Shown here: positions 26,664-35,776 of the stretch, in pieces
How the letters are laid out: every line of letters begins with the position of its first letter
How positions within the stretch are numbered: position 1 is the stretch's first letter
Source: Ramlibacter cellulosilyticus
GTDB lineage: Bacteria > Pseudomonadota > Gammaproteobacteria > Burkholderiales > Burkholderiaceae_C
Reading direction: 5' to 3'
Length of the DNA stretch: 64,000 nt
NCBI RefSeq assembly: GCF_014297465.1
Contig: NZ_JACORT010000007.1
Coordinates: forward strand, 248,001-312,000
Notes under the pieces: model-generated
Databases searched by the model: none
What the model was told of the DNA's origin: nothing
The model's input: only the letters and a program-made list of their open reading frames with translations
Made by a program: the position numbers and the translations under genes

Positions 26664-26950
26664 CACTTCTTCCTGGACGTCCGCGGCGGCGGGGGCACGA
26701 CCCGGTAGCTGGCGACGCCCTGTTCCACGCGGTGCGCGCCCGCGGGCTCGCCCGGCTGCGTCTTGGGGTCGTAGTCCGGCCAGTAGGTCTCCTCCGTCGC
26801 CCGCCCCCAGACATCCTTCAGGCGCGGCCGCCTGGCCCGCGCCACCATGTCCCGCAGGGCGCGATCGACGACCTCGCGCTTGGTACGCGCGCCCGACACC
26901 TTCATCGCCTCTGCGACGAGGTCTTCATCGATGTCGATGTTGGTGATCAT
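26663..26950 (-). CDS. vapB: VapB-type antitoxin
   Basis: 95 residues. N-terminal ribbon-helix-helix (NIDIDEDLVAEAMKVSGA, then RTKREVVDRALRDMV) for DNA binding and toxin repression, followed by an unusually long basic/proline-rich C-terminal tail (PPPPRTSRKK) that would wrap the toxin. Upstream of and overlapping vapC, the normal gene order. Located between tyrS and the ankyrin gene, with no mobile element visible. Confidence 0.87.
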   Translation of the reverse strand: MITNIDIDEDLVAEAMKVSGARTKREVVDRALRDMVARARRPRLKDVWGRATEETYWPDYDPKTQPGEPAGAHRVEQGVASYRVVPPPPRTSRKK

Positions 26951-26991
26951 GGGGTCGATTGTACATCCGACCCACATGGACGACACACCAT

Positions 26992-28227
26992 CTATCCGAG
27001 CGTCACCCGTGCAAATTTCCGCTTGCCGACCTGCACGACGTACTTGCCGGCCTCGAGCTTCAGCCCCTTGTCGCTGACCGCGCTGGAATCCACCCGCACG
27101 CCGCCGCCGTCGATCAGGCGGTTGGCCTCGCTGGTCGACGGCGCCAGGCCCGCCTGCTTCAGCAGCTGCGCAATGCCCAGGGGCGCGCCCGAGAGCGTCA
27201 CCTCCGGGATGTCGTCCGGCACCCCGCCCTTGCTGCGGTTCACGAAATCCTGCTCGGCGCCCTCCGCCGCGGCGGCATCGTGGAAGCGCGCCGTGATCTC
27301 CTTCGCGAGCATCACCTTGGCGTCGCGCGGGTTGCGCCCGCCGTCGATCTCGGACTTCAGTTTCTCGATCTCCGCCTGGCTGCGGAAGCTCAGGAGCGTG
27401 TACCACCGCCACATGAGCGTGTCCGAAATGGACATCACCTTGGCGAACATGGTGTTCGGCTCCTCGGTCACGCCGATGTAGTTGCCCTTGCTCTTGGACA
27501 TCTTCTCGACGCCGTCCAGGCCTTCCAGCAGCGGCATGGTCAGGATGCACTGCGGCTCCTGGCCGTATTCCTGCTGCAGGTGGCGGCCCATGAGCAGGTT
27601 GAATTTCTGGTCCGTGCCCCCGAGTTCCAGGTCCGACTTCAGCGCCACGCTGTCGTAACCCTGCATCAGGGGATAGAGAAATTCGTGAATGGAGATCGGG
27701 CGGCCTTCGGTGAATCGCTTATGGAAGTCGTCCCGTTCCATCATCCGCGCCACCGTGTACTTCGCCGCCAGCTGGATCATCCCGCGGGCGCCCAGCGGGT
27801 CGCTCCACTCCGAGTTGTAGCGAAGCTCGGTCTTCGCAGGATCCAGGATCTTGTCGGCCTGCGCGCGGTAGGTCTCGGCGTTCGCCTTGATCTGCTCGGC
27901 CGTCAGCGGCGGCCGGGTCGTGTTGCGCCCGGACGGGTCGCCGATCATCGAGGTGAAGTCGCCGATGAGGAAGATCACCTGGTGCCCCAGGTCCTGCAGC
28001 TGGCGCATCTTGTTCAGCACGACCGTGTGGCCGATGTGGATGTCCGGCGCGGTGGGGTCCAGCCCCAGCTTGATCCGCAGGGGCACGCCGGTGGCGGCGG
28101 ACCGGGCCAGCTTCTGCTCCCAGTCCTCCTTCGGCAGCAGCTCCTCGGCCCCCCGCAGGCTGACCGCCATCGCCTCCCGGACCGCGTCGGTCACCGGGAA
28201 TTTTTTTGTAACAAGCTCTTGATTCAT
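26992..28227 (-). CDS. tyrS: Tyrosyl-tRNA synthetase
   Basis: 411 residues, class I synthetase of the TyrZ-like subgroup. HIGH motif at 64-67 (DIHIGHT), KMSKS at 242-246 (KMSKSKGN), and a C-terminal S4 RNA-binding domain (~345-405; [17 protein letters not shown]). Essential cytoplasmic enzyme charging tRNA-Tyr. Divergent from the M23 peptidase gene with a 182-base gap, which is standard order in Burkholderiales. Confidence 0.97.
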   Translation of the reverse strand: MNQELVTKKFPVTDAVREAMAVSLRGAEELLPKEDWEQKLARSAATGVPLRIKLGLDPTAPDIHIGHTVVLNKMRQLQDLGHQVIFLIGDFTSMIGDPSGRNTTRPPLTAEQIKANAETYRAQADKILDPAKTELRYNSEWSDPLGARGMIQLAAKYTVARMMERDDFHKRFTEGRPISIHEFLYPLMQGYDSVALKSDLELGGTDQKFNLLMGRHLQQEYGQEPQCILTMPLLEGLDGVEKMSKSKGNYIGVTEEPNTMFAKVMSISDTLMWRWYTLLSFRSQAEIEKLKSEIDGGRNPRDAKVMLAKEITARFHDAAAAEGAEQDFVNRSKGGVPDDIPEVTLSGAPLGIAQLLKQAGLAPSTSEANRLIDGGGVRVDSSAVSDKGLKLEAGKYVVQVGKRKFARVTLG

Positions 28228-28409
28228 AAGGGGTTTTACAGGGGCTCGGCCGGTTCAGCTGGCTATACTGCGGCTCGTTTTGTGGCTGCCGATTCTAGTT
28301 GCGGCAGCCTTTCGACCTCTCCCGCCATCGGCGCGCACCGCGCCAGTGTGCAGGGCAACACCCGACCGGCTTGTAGGACAAACCGCCGGCGGGCGACAAG
28401 GAAACTTGA

Positions 28410-29765
28410 GTGAAGCAAACCTGGTGGACCCTCGGGGAGCAGTTCGTGTCCCGCGCAGCCCATGCGCTGGAACACCATCCCCGCAAGGTCACGGCGCTCG
28501 TCGCCGCCCTGCTGCTGACCGGCGGTGGCGGTGCGTTCGCGGTGGCTTCCCTCGGTCCGGATCCCGCCGCCCTGCCGGTGCGCGAGATCCTGGAGTCCGT
28601 GGACACCCTTCCCCTGGACGCGCAGAGCGAGGCGCTCGACGGCCACCGCTTCAGCCTGTATGCCGCGGAGCAGGTGCGCTCCAGCGACACGGCCGAAGGC
28701 CTGCTCGCCCGCCTGGGCGTCAACGATCCGGCCGCCGCGGCCTTCCTGCGCCAGGACGGCCTCGCCCGTGCCCAGGTGCTGGGCATGCCCGGCCGCAGCA
28801 TCAACGCCGAGATCACGGACGACCGCAACCTGCGCCGCCTGCAGGTGCGCTGGGCGACCGACGACAAGCACTTCCAGCGCCTCGTGGTGGAGCGCCAGCC
28901 TTCGGGCCAGTTCGCCAGCCGCATCGAGATCGCGCCCCTGGTGGCGTCCCTGCGCGTGGGCGCCGGCAGCATCCGCAGCACGCTGTTCGCCGCGGTGGAC
29001 GAGGCCGGCATCCCCGACGCCGTGACCAACCAGGTCGTCGACATCTTCTCCGGCGACGTCGACTTCCACCGCCTGCGCGTGGGCGACCGCTTCTCGGTCG
29101 TCTACGAGACGCTGGAGGCGGACGGCGAACCCCTGCGCACCGGCCGCGTGGTGTCGGCGCAGTTCGAGAACGGCGGCCGCACGCTGCAGGCCTTCTGGTT
29201 CCAGGAAGCCGGCCAGCGCGGCGGCTACTTCGACGCCCAGGGCCGCAGCCAGGAACGCGCCTTCCTCGCTTCGCCGATGGAGATCACGCGCATCACCAGC
29301 ACGTTCAAGATGCGCTTCCACCCGATCCACCACACCTGGCGCGCCCACACCGGCGTCGACTACGGCGCCCCGACCGGCGCGCCCGTGCGCACGGTGGGTG
29401 ACGGCGTGGTGGACTTCGCCGGCCAGATGAACGGCTACGGCAACGTGGTGAAGATCGAGCACGGCGGCGCCAACAGCACGCTGTACGCGCACCTTTCGCG
29501 CATCGACGTGCGCCGCGGCCAGCGCGTGGAGCGCGGCCAGCGCATCGGCGCCGTCGGTTCCACCGGCTGGGCGACCGGCCCGCACCTGCACTTCGAGTTC
29601 CGCGAAGGCGGCGCGCTGAAGGACCCGCTCGAGGTGGCCAAGCGCTATGCCCCCGCCCAGGAGCTGAGCGCGCAGTCGCGCGTGCAGTTCCAGCAGGTCG
29701 CGCGGGCGATGCAGGCGCAGCTGACCGTGGCCGCCACGGCCAACATGGTCGCTTCCGCCCGGTAA
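28410..29765 (+). CDS. M23-family murein endopeptidase (membrane-anchored)
   Basis: 451 residues from a GTG start. One N-terminal membrane helix (~27-48), a long regulatory region containing an OapA/LysM-like segment (DTAEGLLARLGV), then a LytM catalytic domain with zinc ligands H313 and D317 (HTGVDYGAP) and HLH at 392-394. All metal ligands are present, so it is probably an active D,D-endopeptidase cutting peptide cross-links. Neighbouring anmK recycles anhydro-MurNAc, so the pair fits cell-wall turnover. TATACT at 28264-28269 may be its -10 box. Confidence 0.92.
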   Translation: MKQTWWTLGEQFVSRAAHALEHHPRKVTALVAALLLTGGGGAFAVASLGPDPAALPVREILESVDTLPLDAQSEALDGHRFSLYAAEQVRSSDTAEGLLARLGVNDPAAAAFLRQDGLARAQVLGMPGRSINAEITDDRNLRRLQVRWATDDKHFQRLVVERQPSGQFASRIEIAPLVASLRVGAGSIRSTLFAAVDEAGIPDAVTNQVVDIFSGDVDFHRLRVGDRFSVVYETLEADGEPLRTGRVVSAQFENGGRTLQAFWFQEAGQRGGYFDAQGRSQERAFLASPMEITRITSTFKMRFHPIHHTWRAHTGVDYGAPTGAPVRTVGDGVVDFAGQMNGYGNVVKIEHGGANSTLYAHLSRIDVRRGQRVERGQRIGAVGSTGWATGPHLHFEFREGGALKDPLEVAKRYAPAQELSAQSRVQFQQVARAMQAQLTVAATANMVASAR

Positions 29766-29793
29766 ACGACCCTGGGGCGCTAGGATGCGCCCC

Positions 29794-30888
29794 ATGCAGG
29801 ATCTCTTCATCGGCCTGATGTCCGGCACGTCCATGGACGGCGTGGACGGCGTCATCGCCGATTTCTCCTCCGGCGTGCGCGTGCTGCAGCATGCCAGTGC
29901 GCCTTTCGACGATGCGCTGCGCTCGGAGCTGATGGCGCTGAACGCGTCCGGTCCCGACGAACTGCACCGCGGCTGGCTGGCCGGCAATGCCTTGATGCGG
30001 GTCTACGCGCGCGTGGTGGCCGACCTGCTGGCGCAGTCCGGCGTGGCAGCTTCCGCCATCGCCGCCATCGGCGCCCATGGCCAGACCGTGCGCCACCGCC
30101 CGCAGCAGTTCGACGGCACCGGCTACACCATCCAGCTCGCGCAGCCCGCCTTGCTGGCGGAGCTCACCGGCATCCGCGTGGTCGCGGATTTCCGCAGCCG
30201 CGACGTCGCCGCGGGCGGCCAGGGCGCGCCGCTGGCGCCCTTCTTCCACCGCGCGGTGTTCGCCAGGCCCGGCGAGGCCGTCGGCGTCATGAACATCGGC
30301 GGAATCTCCAACATCACGCTCCTGCGCGCCGACGGCTCCATGCAGGGTTTCGATTGCGGCCCCGGCAACGCGCTGATGGACGCCTGGTGCCTCCAGCACA
30401 CCGGCAAGCCCTACGACGAGGACGGCCGCTGGGCCGCGAGCGGCAAGGTGCTGCCGGACCTGCTGGCGGCGCTGCTGCGCGAGCCGTACTTCGCGCAGAC
30501 GCCGCCCAAGAGCACGGGCCGCGACCTGTTCAACCGCCCCTGGCTGGATGCGCATCTCGCCCGCTTCCCGGGCTCCGCGCCCGGCGACGTGCAAGCCACC
30601 CTGACCGAGCTGACCGCCCGCGCCTGCGCGGCGGACGCGAAGGGCCTCTCCAAGCTCATCGTCTGCGGCGGCGGCGCCCTCAACGGGCAGCTGATGCGCC
30701 GCCTGCAGTCCCTGCTGTCCTCCACCGCCGTCGTGAGCAGCGCGGACGAGGGCCTGCCGCCCCAGCAGGTCGAGGCCGCCGCCTTCGCCTGGCTGGCCAT
30801 GCAGTGCCTGCGCGGCGAAAAACTGGACCTCCAAAGCACCACGGGCGCCCGAGGCGCCCGTGTATTGGGAGGAATCTACCCGGCGTGA
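29794..30888 (+). CDS. anmK: Anhydro-N-acetylmuramic acid kinase
   Basis: 364 residues. ATP/sugar-kinase fold with the family start LFIGLMSGTSMDGVDGV, the phosphate loop GAHGQTVRHRP and adenosine motif (CGGGALNGQLM). Converts anhydro-MurNAc from murein recycling to MurNAc-6-phosphate in the cytoplasm. Follows the M23 peptidase by 28 bases. An ATG at 29785 would add three residues. Ends near a tandem repeat cluster. Confidence 0.95.
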   Translation: MQDLFIGLMSGTSMDGVDGVIADFSSGVRVLQHASAPFDDALRSELMALNASGPDELHRGWLAGNALMRVYARVVADLLAQSGVAASAIAAIGAHGQTVRHRPQQFDGTGYTIQLAQPALLAELTGIRVVADFRSRDVAAGGQGAPLAPFFHRAVFARPGEAVGVMNIGGISNITLLRADGSMQGFDCGPGNALMDAWCLQHTGKPYDEDGRWAASGKVLPDLLAALLREPYFAQTPPKSTGRDLFNRPWLDAHLARFPGSAPGDVQATLTELTARACAADAKGLSKLIVCGGGALNGQLMRRLQSLLSSTAVVSSADEGLPPQQVEAAAFAWLAMQCLRGEKLDLQSTTGARGARVLGGIYPA

Positions 30889-30898
30889 CCGGGCCGGC

Positions 30899-30953
30899 AG
30901 GCTGGGTTTCGCGAAGCGAACCGTAGGCTGGGTTTCGCGAAGCGAACCCCAGC
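30899..30953 (+). repeat. REP-type palindromic repeats, direct tandem (cluster 3)
   Basis: A truncated unit (30899-30921) followed directly by a full unit (30922-30953), both in plus orientation, between the convergent ends of anmK and erpA. The hairpin core here is GGTTTCGCGAAGCGAACC, showing compensating changes relative to other copies. Confidence 0.87.
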
Positions 30954-30962
30954 AATCCGCCC

Positions 30963-31328
30963 TCAAGTCGAAAAACTCGACCCGCACCCGCACGTCGTCG
31001 TCGCGTTCGGATTCTTGATCACGAACTGCGCGCCCTGCAGGTCTTCCTTGTAGTCGATCTCGGCGCCGACCAGGTACTGGTAGCTCATCGCGTCGATCAG
31101 CAGCGAGACGCCGTTCTTGGTCATCACGGTGTCGTCGTCGTTGGCGATCTCGTCGAAGGTGAAGCCGTACTGGAAGCCGGAGCAGCCGCCACCCTGCACG
31201 AAGACGCGCAGCTTGAGATCGGGATTGCCTTCCTCGGCGATCAGTTCAGCGACCTTGGCCGCGGCGCTGTCCGTGAACAGCAGCGGGGCGGGCATGTCGG
31301 TGGAAACGTTCTCGGCAACAGCGCTCAT
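30963..31328 (-). CDS. erpA: Iron-sulfur cluster insertion protein ErpA
   Basis: 121 residues. A-type carrier with the three cluster cysteines C49 ([11 protein letters not shown]), C113 and C115 (TCGCGSSF). Delivers [4Fe-4S] clusters to apo-enzymes such as IspG/H. Start at 31328 has AGAGGA nine bases upstream; an ATG three codons earlier (31337) leaves no spacing to it. Conserved neighbour of anmK and bactofilin in this order. Confidence 0.95.
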   Translation of the reverse strand: MSAVAENVSTDMPAPLLFTDSAAAKVAELIAEEGNPDLKLRVFVQGGGCSGFQYGFTFDEIANDDDTVMTKNGVSLLIDAMSYQYLVGAEIDYKEDLQGAQFVIKNPNATTTCGCGSSFST

Positions 31329-31386
31329 GGGATTCATTCCTCTGGTTGGACGCCATGGTACCGCGGCCCGTGGGGGCCGCCATGGC

Positions 31387-31794
31387 TCAGGCCGTCTTGG
31401 CCAGTTTCAGCAAGGGTTTTTCTTCCTCGCCGGGCGCCGCTGCAACGAGCGGCTTCAACTGACCGGAGATGGTGGCGCCCTGGTGCATTTCCAGGGCCAC
31501 GTACGAGACGTCGCCTTCGATCCTGGCCTTGGGCTGCAGCTCCAGCAGCTCGCGGGCGTGGACGGGGCCGCGCACCGTGCCGTTGATGATGACGTGGTCG
31601 GCCACCACCGCGCCCTGCACCACGGAGGCCTCGGAGATCACGAGCAGGCTGCCCGCGTCCTCGGCGGCCGTCTGGATGTCGCCATACACCTCGCCGTCGA
31701 CCCGCAGGCCTTCGGTGAACTTCACGTTGCCCTCGATGCGCGTGCCTTGCGCGATCAGGCTCTTGATGGGCGGCTGGGCTTTCTTGCCAAACAT
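31387..31794 (-). CDS. Bactofilin (polymer-forming cytoskeletal protein)
   Basis: 135 residues. Right-handed beta-helix core (~20-115) built of short repeats such as [31 protein letters not shown] and [11 protein letters not shown], with a short N-terminal tail (MFGKKAQPP) and a charged C-terminus ([10 protein letters not shown]). Bactofilins polymerise without nucleotide and position wall enzymes; the M23 peptidase and anmK lie nearby in the same conserved block. Confidence 0.93.
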   Translation of the reverse strand: MFGKKAQPPIKSLIAQGTRIEGNVKFTEGLRVDGEVYGDIQTAAEDAGSLLVISEASVVQGAVVADHVIINGTVRGPVHARELLELQPKARIEGDVSYVALEMHQGATISGQLKPLVAAAPGEEEKPLLKLAKTA

Positions 31795-31834
31795 GGGGAG
31801 CTCCTCAACGAACGATCAACTGTCAACGACTTGC

Positions 31835-32539
31835 TTACAACGATACCGTCTGCACGGCCCGGCTGACCGAGCCCTCCACGATGCGCGCCGAGACGTTTTT
31901 CACGACAACCTCGGGCGGCAGCTCCATCACGCCTTCGAGGCGCCGGTATTGGCGGAATTGCAACGGCTGGCCGCCCGGCAAGGGCATGCTCCAGGGCTTG
32001 CCGTCCTGGGTGCCGGTCAGGCTCAGCTCGAGCCTGCCGCGGAATTCGGGTGCGTTCTTCACGGGCTGGATCACCAGCACCTGCCACTTGAGCTGGGTGC
32101 CGCCCAGCATCTCGGCCTGCAGGCCGCGGATGGCGACGGCCTCGCCGCCGTTCACGGGCGTGAGCTTCTCGAAGAAGCCGAGGTCCTCCCGCAGCGACCG
32201 GTTCTCGGCTTCGAGCGAGCGGATCTGCGTGGCCAGGCGCTCCTGCGTGGCGCGCTCCACGGTGATGGCGCTGCCCGAGGTGTTCAGGATGGACTGGATG
32301 CGATCGCGCTCGGCCCGCAGGTGCACGACCTCGTCGCGCAGCTGGGCGAGTTCTTCCTTCGCGCCCTCGTCGACGCCGGCGATCTCCTTGCCCTTCTCGA
32401 AGGCCCAGAGGCTGATCGCGCCGCAGAAACCGAGCACCACGGCGGCGGCGGCCCACTGCACGGGCCAGGGCATGGCGCTGCGCACCCTCATCCTAGGCGC
32501 GCTGATGGTCAGTCTTCGCCTGAGCAGCTTGAAACGCAT
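31835..32539 (-). CDS. Single-pass membrane coiled-coil protein (DUF6776-like)
   Basis: 234 residues. Basic N-terminus (MRFKLLRRRL), one membrane helix (~25-46), a coiled coil (~55-122; KEELAQLRDEVVHLRAERD, SLEAENRSLREDLGFFEKL) and a beta-rich C-terminal domain. Probably faces the periplasm. It sits 40 bases upstream of the bactofilin gene on the same strand, so it may anchor or regulate the bactofilin; that is inferred from position. Family assignment is by resemblance. Confidence 0.75.
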   Translation of the reverse strand: MRFKLLRRRLTISAPRMRVRSAMPWPVQWAAAAVVLGFCGAISLWAFEKGKEIAGVDEGAKEELAQLRDEVVHLRAERDRIQSILNTSGSAITVERATQERLATQIRSLEAENRSLREDLGFFEKLTPVNGGEAVAIRGLQAEMLGGTQLKWQVLVIQPVKNAPEFRGRLELSLTGTQDGKPWSMPLPGGQPLQFRQYRRLEGVMELPPEVVVKNVSARIVEGSVSRAVQTVSL

Positions 32540-32643
32540 GGATGAGGATGCTGCCCAAACCCGACGTCCCGGGCAAGTCTGTTCTTGTGTGGCTTCGTGT
32601 CGGAACAGACGCCGAACGCCGTAGTCGCAAGCCGCGCGTAAAG

Positions 32644-32672
32644 AAAAAAGCCCGGCAGGGCCGGGCTTTTCG
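32644..32672 (-). terminator. Intrinsic terminator of rplM-rpsI
   Basis: Read on the minus strand, AAAGCCCGGC-CCT-GCCGGGCTTT forms a 10-bp GC-rich stem, followed by a T run (TTTTTT at 32649-32644). It lies 14 bases after the rpsI stop, the expected place for termination of the ribosomal-protein operon. Confidence 0.85.
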
Positions 32673-32686
32673 GGGGGCGGAGCGGT

Positions 32687-33079
32687 TTAGCGCTTGCTGA
32701 ACTGCTTGCGGCGGCGTGCGGAGTGCAGGCCGACCTTCTTGCGCTCGACTTCGCGGGCGTCGCGGGTCACGAAACCGGCAGCGGACAGCTGGGGCTTCAG
32801 GGCCGCGTCGTAGTCGATCAGGGCACGGGTGATGCCGTGGCGCACGGCGCCGGCCTGGCCGGATTCACCGCCGCCGTGGACGTTGACCTGGATGTCGAAC
32901 GCCTCGCCGTTGCCGGTCAGCAGCAGGGGCTGCTTGGCGATCATGATCGACGTCTGGCGGCCGAAGAACTGTTCGATGTCCTTGCCGTTGACCGTGATCT
33001 TGCCGGAGCCCTTCTTCAGGAAGACACGGGCCACGCTGCTCTTGCGGCGGCCGGTGCCGTTGTTCCATTCACCGATCAT
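32687..33079 (-). CDS. rpsI: 30S ribosomal protein S9
   Basis: 130 residues. Canonical S9: [16 protein letters not shown] at the start, [20 protein letters not shown], and the basic tail ending RRRKQFSKR whose last arginine touches P-site tRNA. Two bases downstream of rplM; a strong terminator follows. Confidence 0.98.
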   Translation of the reverse strand: MIGEWNNGTGRRKSSVARVFLKKGSGKITVNGKDIEQFFGRQTSIMIAKQPLLLTGNGEAFDIQVNVHGGGESGQAGAVRHGITRALIDYDAALKPQLSAAGFVTRDAREVERKKVGLHSARRRKQFSKR

Positions 33080-33081
33080 GC

Positions 33082-33513
33082 TCAGATCTCCAGGGGCTTC
33101 GGTTGCTGCGCGGTATGCGGGTGCTCGGCGCCACCGTAGACCTTCAGCTTCTTGATCATGGCGTAGCCCAGCGGGCCCTTGGGCAGCATGCCCTTCACGG
33201 CCTTCTCCAGCGCGCGGCCGGGGTGCTTGGCCTGCATTTCCTTGAAGGTCTGCTGGCGGATGCCGCCGGGGTAGCCGGTGTGGCGGTAGTAGACCTTGTC
33301 GGTCTCCTTCGTGCCGGTGACACGCAGCTTGGATGCGTTGATGACGACGATGAAGTCGCCGGTGTCGACGTGAGGCGTGTAGATGGCCTTGTGCTTGCCG
33401 CGCAGTCGGAGGGCAGCTTCGCTGGCTACCCGTCCGAGCACCTTGTCGGTGGCGTCAATCACAAACCACTCGTGCTTCACGTCAGCGGGCTTGGCGCTGA
33501 CAGTGGTGGTCAT
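33082..33513 (-). CDS. rplM: 50S ribosomal protein L13
   Basis: 143 residues. Canonical L13 with [16 protein letters not shown], the [11 protein letters not shown] segment and the [19 protein letters not shown] signature. First gene of rplM-rpsI. A TATAAT box lies about 120 bases upstream, leaving a long leader that could hold autoregulatory structure. Confidence 0.98.
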   Translation of the reverse strand: MTTTVSAKPADVKHEWFVIDATDKVLGRVASEAALRLRGKHKAIYTPHVDTGDFIVVINASKLRVTGTKETDKVYYRHTGYPGGIRQQTFKEMQAKHPGRALEKAVKGMLPKGPLGYAMIKKLKVYGGAEHPHTAQQPKPLEI

Positions 33514-33632
33514 AAGACTCTCGAGTACGGTTTGGCGGGCCCTTTTCCTCGGTCGGTGTCCCTCTGGCGGGGACCTCTTAGGAGGTGGGAAAGCTTTCCG
33601 TCGCGGGGCCCAGGAGCGCTACGGAACCCGGC

Positions 33633-33638
33633 ATTATA
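33633..33638 (-). promoter_or_regulatory. -10 box and leader of rplM-rpsI
   Basis: Perfect TATAAT on the minus strand (33638-33633), no good -35. The transcript leader would be about 110 bases and contains small hairpins (CCTC-CTAA-GAGG and GTCC-N9-GGAC near 33559-33585). A leader of this kind could mediate r-protein feedback, but no match to a known L13 leader can be claimed by eye. Confidence 0.5.
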
Positions 33639-33669
33639 GCGGCAGATGCCCGGGCCCGCCCACGCGCAC

Positions 33670-33751
33670 CGCAGGCTGGGTTCCGCGAAGCGGACCCCAG
33701 CATTTTCCCCGCACGCCCTGCCGGGGTGCGCTGGCGCGCAACCCAGCCTAC
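33670..33751. repeat. REP-type palindromic repeats, head-to-head pair (cluster 4)
   Basis: Plus-oriented unit at 33670-33701 (GCAG instead of GTAG, hairpin CCGCGAAGCGG) and minus-oriented unit at 33721-33751. This is one of two clusters in which the pair faces the other way, and the only one between divergent gene starts (rplM and rlmJ). Confidence 0.83.
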
Positions 33752-33793
33752 ATTCCGAAGCGGACCCGACGCTCAAAGTACCATCGCACCCCC

Positions 33794-34681
33794 ATGTTCA
33801 GCTACCGCCACGGTTTCCACGCCGGCAACCACGCCGACGTCCTCAAGCACATGGTCCTGGTCGCGGTGCTGAAGCACCTGCAGGCCAAGCCCACGGCCAT
33901 CACCGTCGTCGACACCCACGCCGGCGCCGGCCTCTACCGCCTCGACTCCGACTTCGCCGGCACCTCCGGCGAGGCGCAGGACGGCATCGTCAAGCTGCTG
34001 GCCAGCCCCCTGGCCGCCGAACCGCCACCCCTGCTGGCCGACTACCTGGCGATGGTCGCGGGCTTCAACCCCTCGGGGCGCAACAAGGTCTACCCCGGTT
34101 CCCCCTTCGTCACCGGCTCCATGCTGCGGCAGGAGCCCCGCGACCGGCTGTGGCTGTTCGAACTGCACCCGACCGACAGCAAGGCGCTGCTCGGCCACGT
34201 GGACCAGCTCGCAACGAAGCGGCAGGTGGGCGTGAAGCGCGAGGACGGCTTCGAAGGCCTGCGCGCCCTGATCCCGCCGCCCTCCCGCCGCGGCCTCGTG
34301 CTCATCGACCCCAGCTACGAGATCAAGAACGACTACGCCAAGGTGGCGCACTGCGTGCAGGAGTCGCTCAAGAAGTTCGCCACCGGCACCTACATGGTCT
34401 GGTACCCGGTGATCCCGCGGCCCGAGGCGCACGAGCTGCCTCGGCGGCTGAAGACGCTGGCCAACCAGGCCGGCAAGCCCTGGCTGCACGCGGCGCTCAA
34501 CATCGGGCTGCCGGCGCACGAACCCGGCGAGCAGGCCGGCCGCCCGGGGCTGACCGCGAGCGGCGTGTTCCTCGTCAACCCGCCGCACACGCTGAAGGCG
34601 GCGTTGCAGGAGACGCTGCCGCCGCTCGTCGAGGTGCTCGGCCGCGGTCGCGGCCAGGGGCACACGCTGGAATCGTCCTGA
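33794..34681 (+). CDS. rlmJ: 23S rRNA (adenine-2030-N6)-methyltransferase RlmJ
   Basis: 295 residues. Family start MFSYRHGFHAGNHADVLKH, SAM-binding loop (VVDTHAGAGLY), and catalytic N6-adenine motif IDPSYE (variant of DPPY). Methylates A2030 of 23S rRNA. Monocistronic, divergent from rplM and separated from it by a repeat pair. Confidence 0.95.
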   Translation: MFSYRHGFHAGNHADVLKHMVLVAVLKHLQAKPTAITVVDTHAGAGLYRLDSDFAGTSGEAQDGIVKLLASPLAAEPPPLLADYLAMVAGFNPSGRNKVYPGSPFVTGSMLRQEPRDRLWLFELHPTDSKALLGHVDQLATKRQVGVKREDGFEGLRALIPPPSRRGLVLIDPSYEIKNDYAKVAHCVQESLKKFATGTYMVWYPVIPRPEAHELPRRLKTLANQAGKPWLHAALNIGLPAHEPGEQAGRPGLTASGVFLVNPPHTLKAALQETLPPLVEVLGRGRGQGHTLESS

Positions 34682-34841
34682 CGCGCGCCCGCCTGCGCGC
34701 CAGCGAGGGCGCCCCGTCGTTCTCGTCGGCCGTCCCGGCCTGCCCCGATGGCACAGCCGGGCAGGCCGGCGCCATGCAAGCTGTCACAAAGCCGCGGCCC
34801 GCCGCGCCCCCCGCGTCCGGCCCGCCGGGGAGAATCCGCGC

Positions 34842-35732
34842 ATGGACATGGAGATCCTGGAATCGCCGCCTGCGCTGTCCGGCGCGCTGGGCGGCGCCTG
34901 GTCGCTGCGGCCGCTGCACGCGAGCAGCTTCTGCGACACCTGGGAAGCGAGCCAGGGCACGCTGCGCCTGTTCGTGAAGAGCGCGCCGCGCGCCGGCGCG
35001 GGCCAGTTGCGCGCGGAAGCGGACGGCCTGCGCGCGCTGGCCGCCACCGGCTGCATCCGCGTGCCGCAGGTGCATGCGCTCACGGACCTCGCGGGCGGCG
35101 GTGCCGCGCTCGCCATGGAGTGGCTCGATTTCCGCGCGCCGGACGCGAGATTCGGCGCACGCTTCGGCGAGGCGATGGCGGCGCTGCACGCGCACCCTTG
35201 CCCGCTGGAGCCGGCGGGCTTCGGCTGGCGCGGGGACAACTGCATCGGCGGCACGCCCCAGCGCAACACGCCGTTGCAGCCCGCGAGCTGGGGCGGCTGG
35301 CTGCAGTTCTGGGGCCGCTCGCGCTTGTGCCCCATGCGCGACCGCCTCCCGGCGTCGGCCAGCGCATTGCGCGAAGCCGTCGACGCGGTGATCGAGCGCA
35401 TGCCCGATCTCTTCTCCGACGGCTACCAGCCCCGTCCCGCGCTGATCCACGGCGACCTGTGGCAGGGCAACTGGGACATGCTCGCGGACGGCACGCCCGT
35501 GATCTTCGACCCGGCGGTCTCCTGCTCCGACCCGGAAGCGGAGATCGCGATGATGGAGCTGTTCGGCAGCCCGCCCGCGGGCTTCCGCGCCGCGTACGAG
35601 GCGGCCGGCGGCCGCTGGCCGTCGCCGCAGCGCATGAAGCTGTACCAGCTGTACCACCTGCTCAATCACGTGGTGCTGTTCGGGGGCGGCTACGCGGTCC
35701 AGGCGCTGCAGGTGGCGCGCGCCCTCGCCTGA
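34842..35732 (+). CDS. Fructosamine-kinase family protein
   Basis: 296 residues, aminoglycoside-phosphotransferase-like kinase fold. Catalytic loop HGDLWQGNWD (from H203) and metal-binding IFDPAVSCSDPEAEIAM are intact, and the N-terminal lysine region (LRLFVKSAP) fits ATP binding. Family members phosphorylate fructosamines or ribulosamines on glycated proteins to start repair. No related pathway gene is adjacent. Confidence 0.88.
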   Translation: MDMEILESPPALSGALGGAWSLRPLHASSFCDTWEASQGTLRLFVKSAPRAGAGQLRAEADGLRALAATGCIRVPQVHALTDLAGGGAALAMEWLDFRAPDARFGARFGEAMAALHAHPCPLEPAGFGWRGDNCIGGTPQRNTPLQPASWGGWLQFWGRSRLCPMRDRLPASASALREAVDAVIERMPDLFSDGYQPRPALIHGDLWQGNWDMLADGTPVIFDPAVSCSDPEAEIAMMELFGSPPAGFRAAYEAAGGRWPSPQRMKLYQLYHLLNHVVLFGGGYAVQALQVARALA

Positions 35733-35776
35733 GGCTTTCGCGATTCGTGCATGATGCCGGCATGCAAGGAGTGAGC

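Noticed and set aside
30841-30863. Terminator hairpin at the end of anmK
   Set aside because: ACGGGCGCC-CGA-GGCGCCCGT is a strong stem but lies inside the coding sequence and has no T run.
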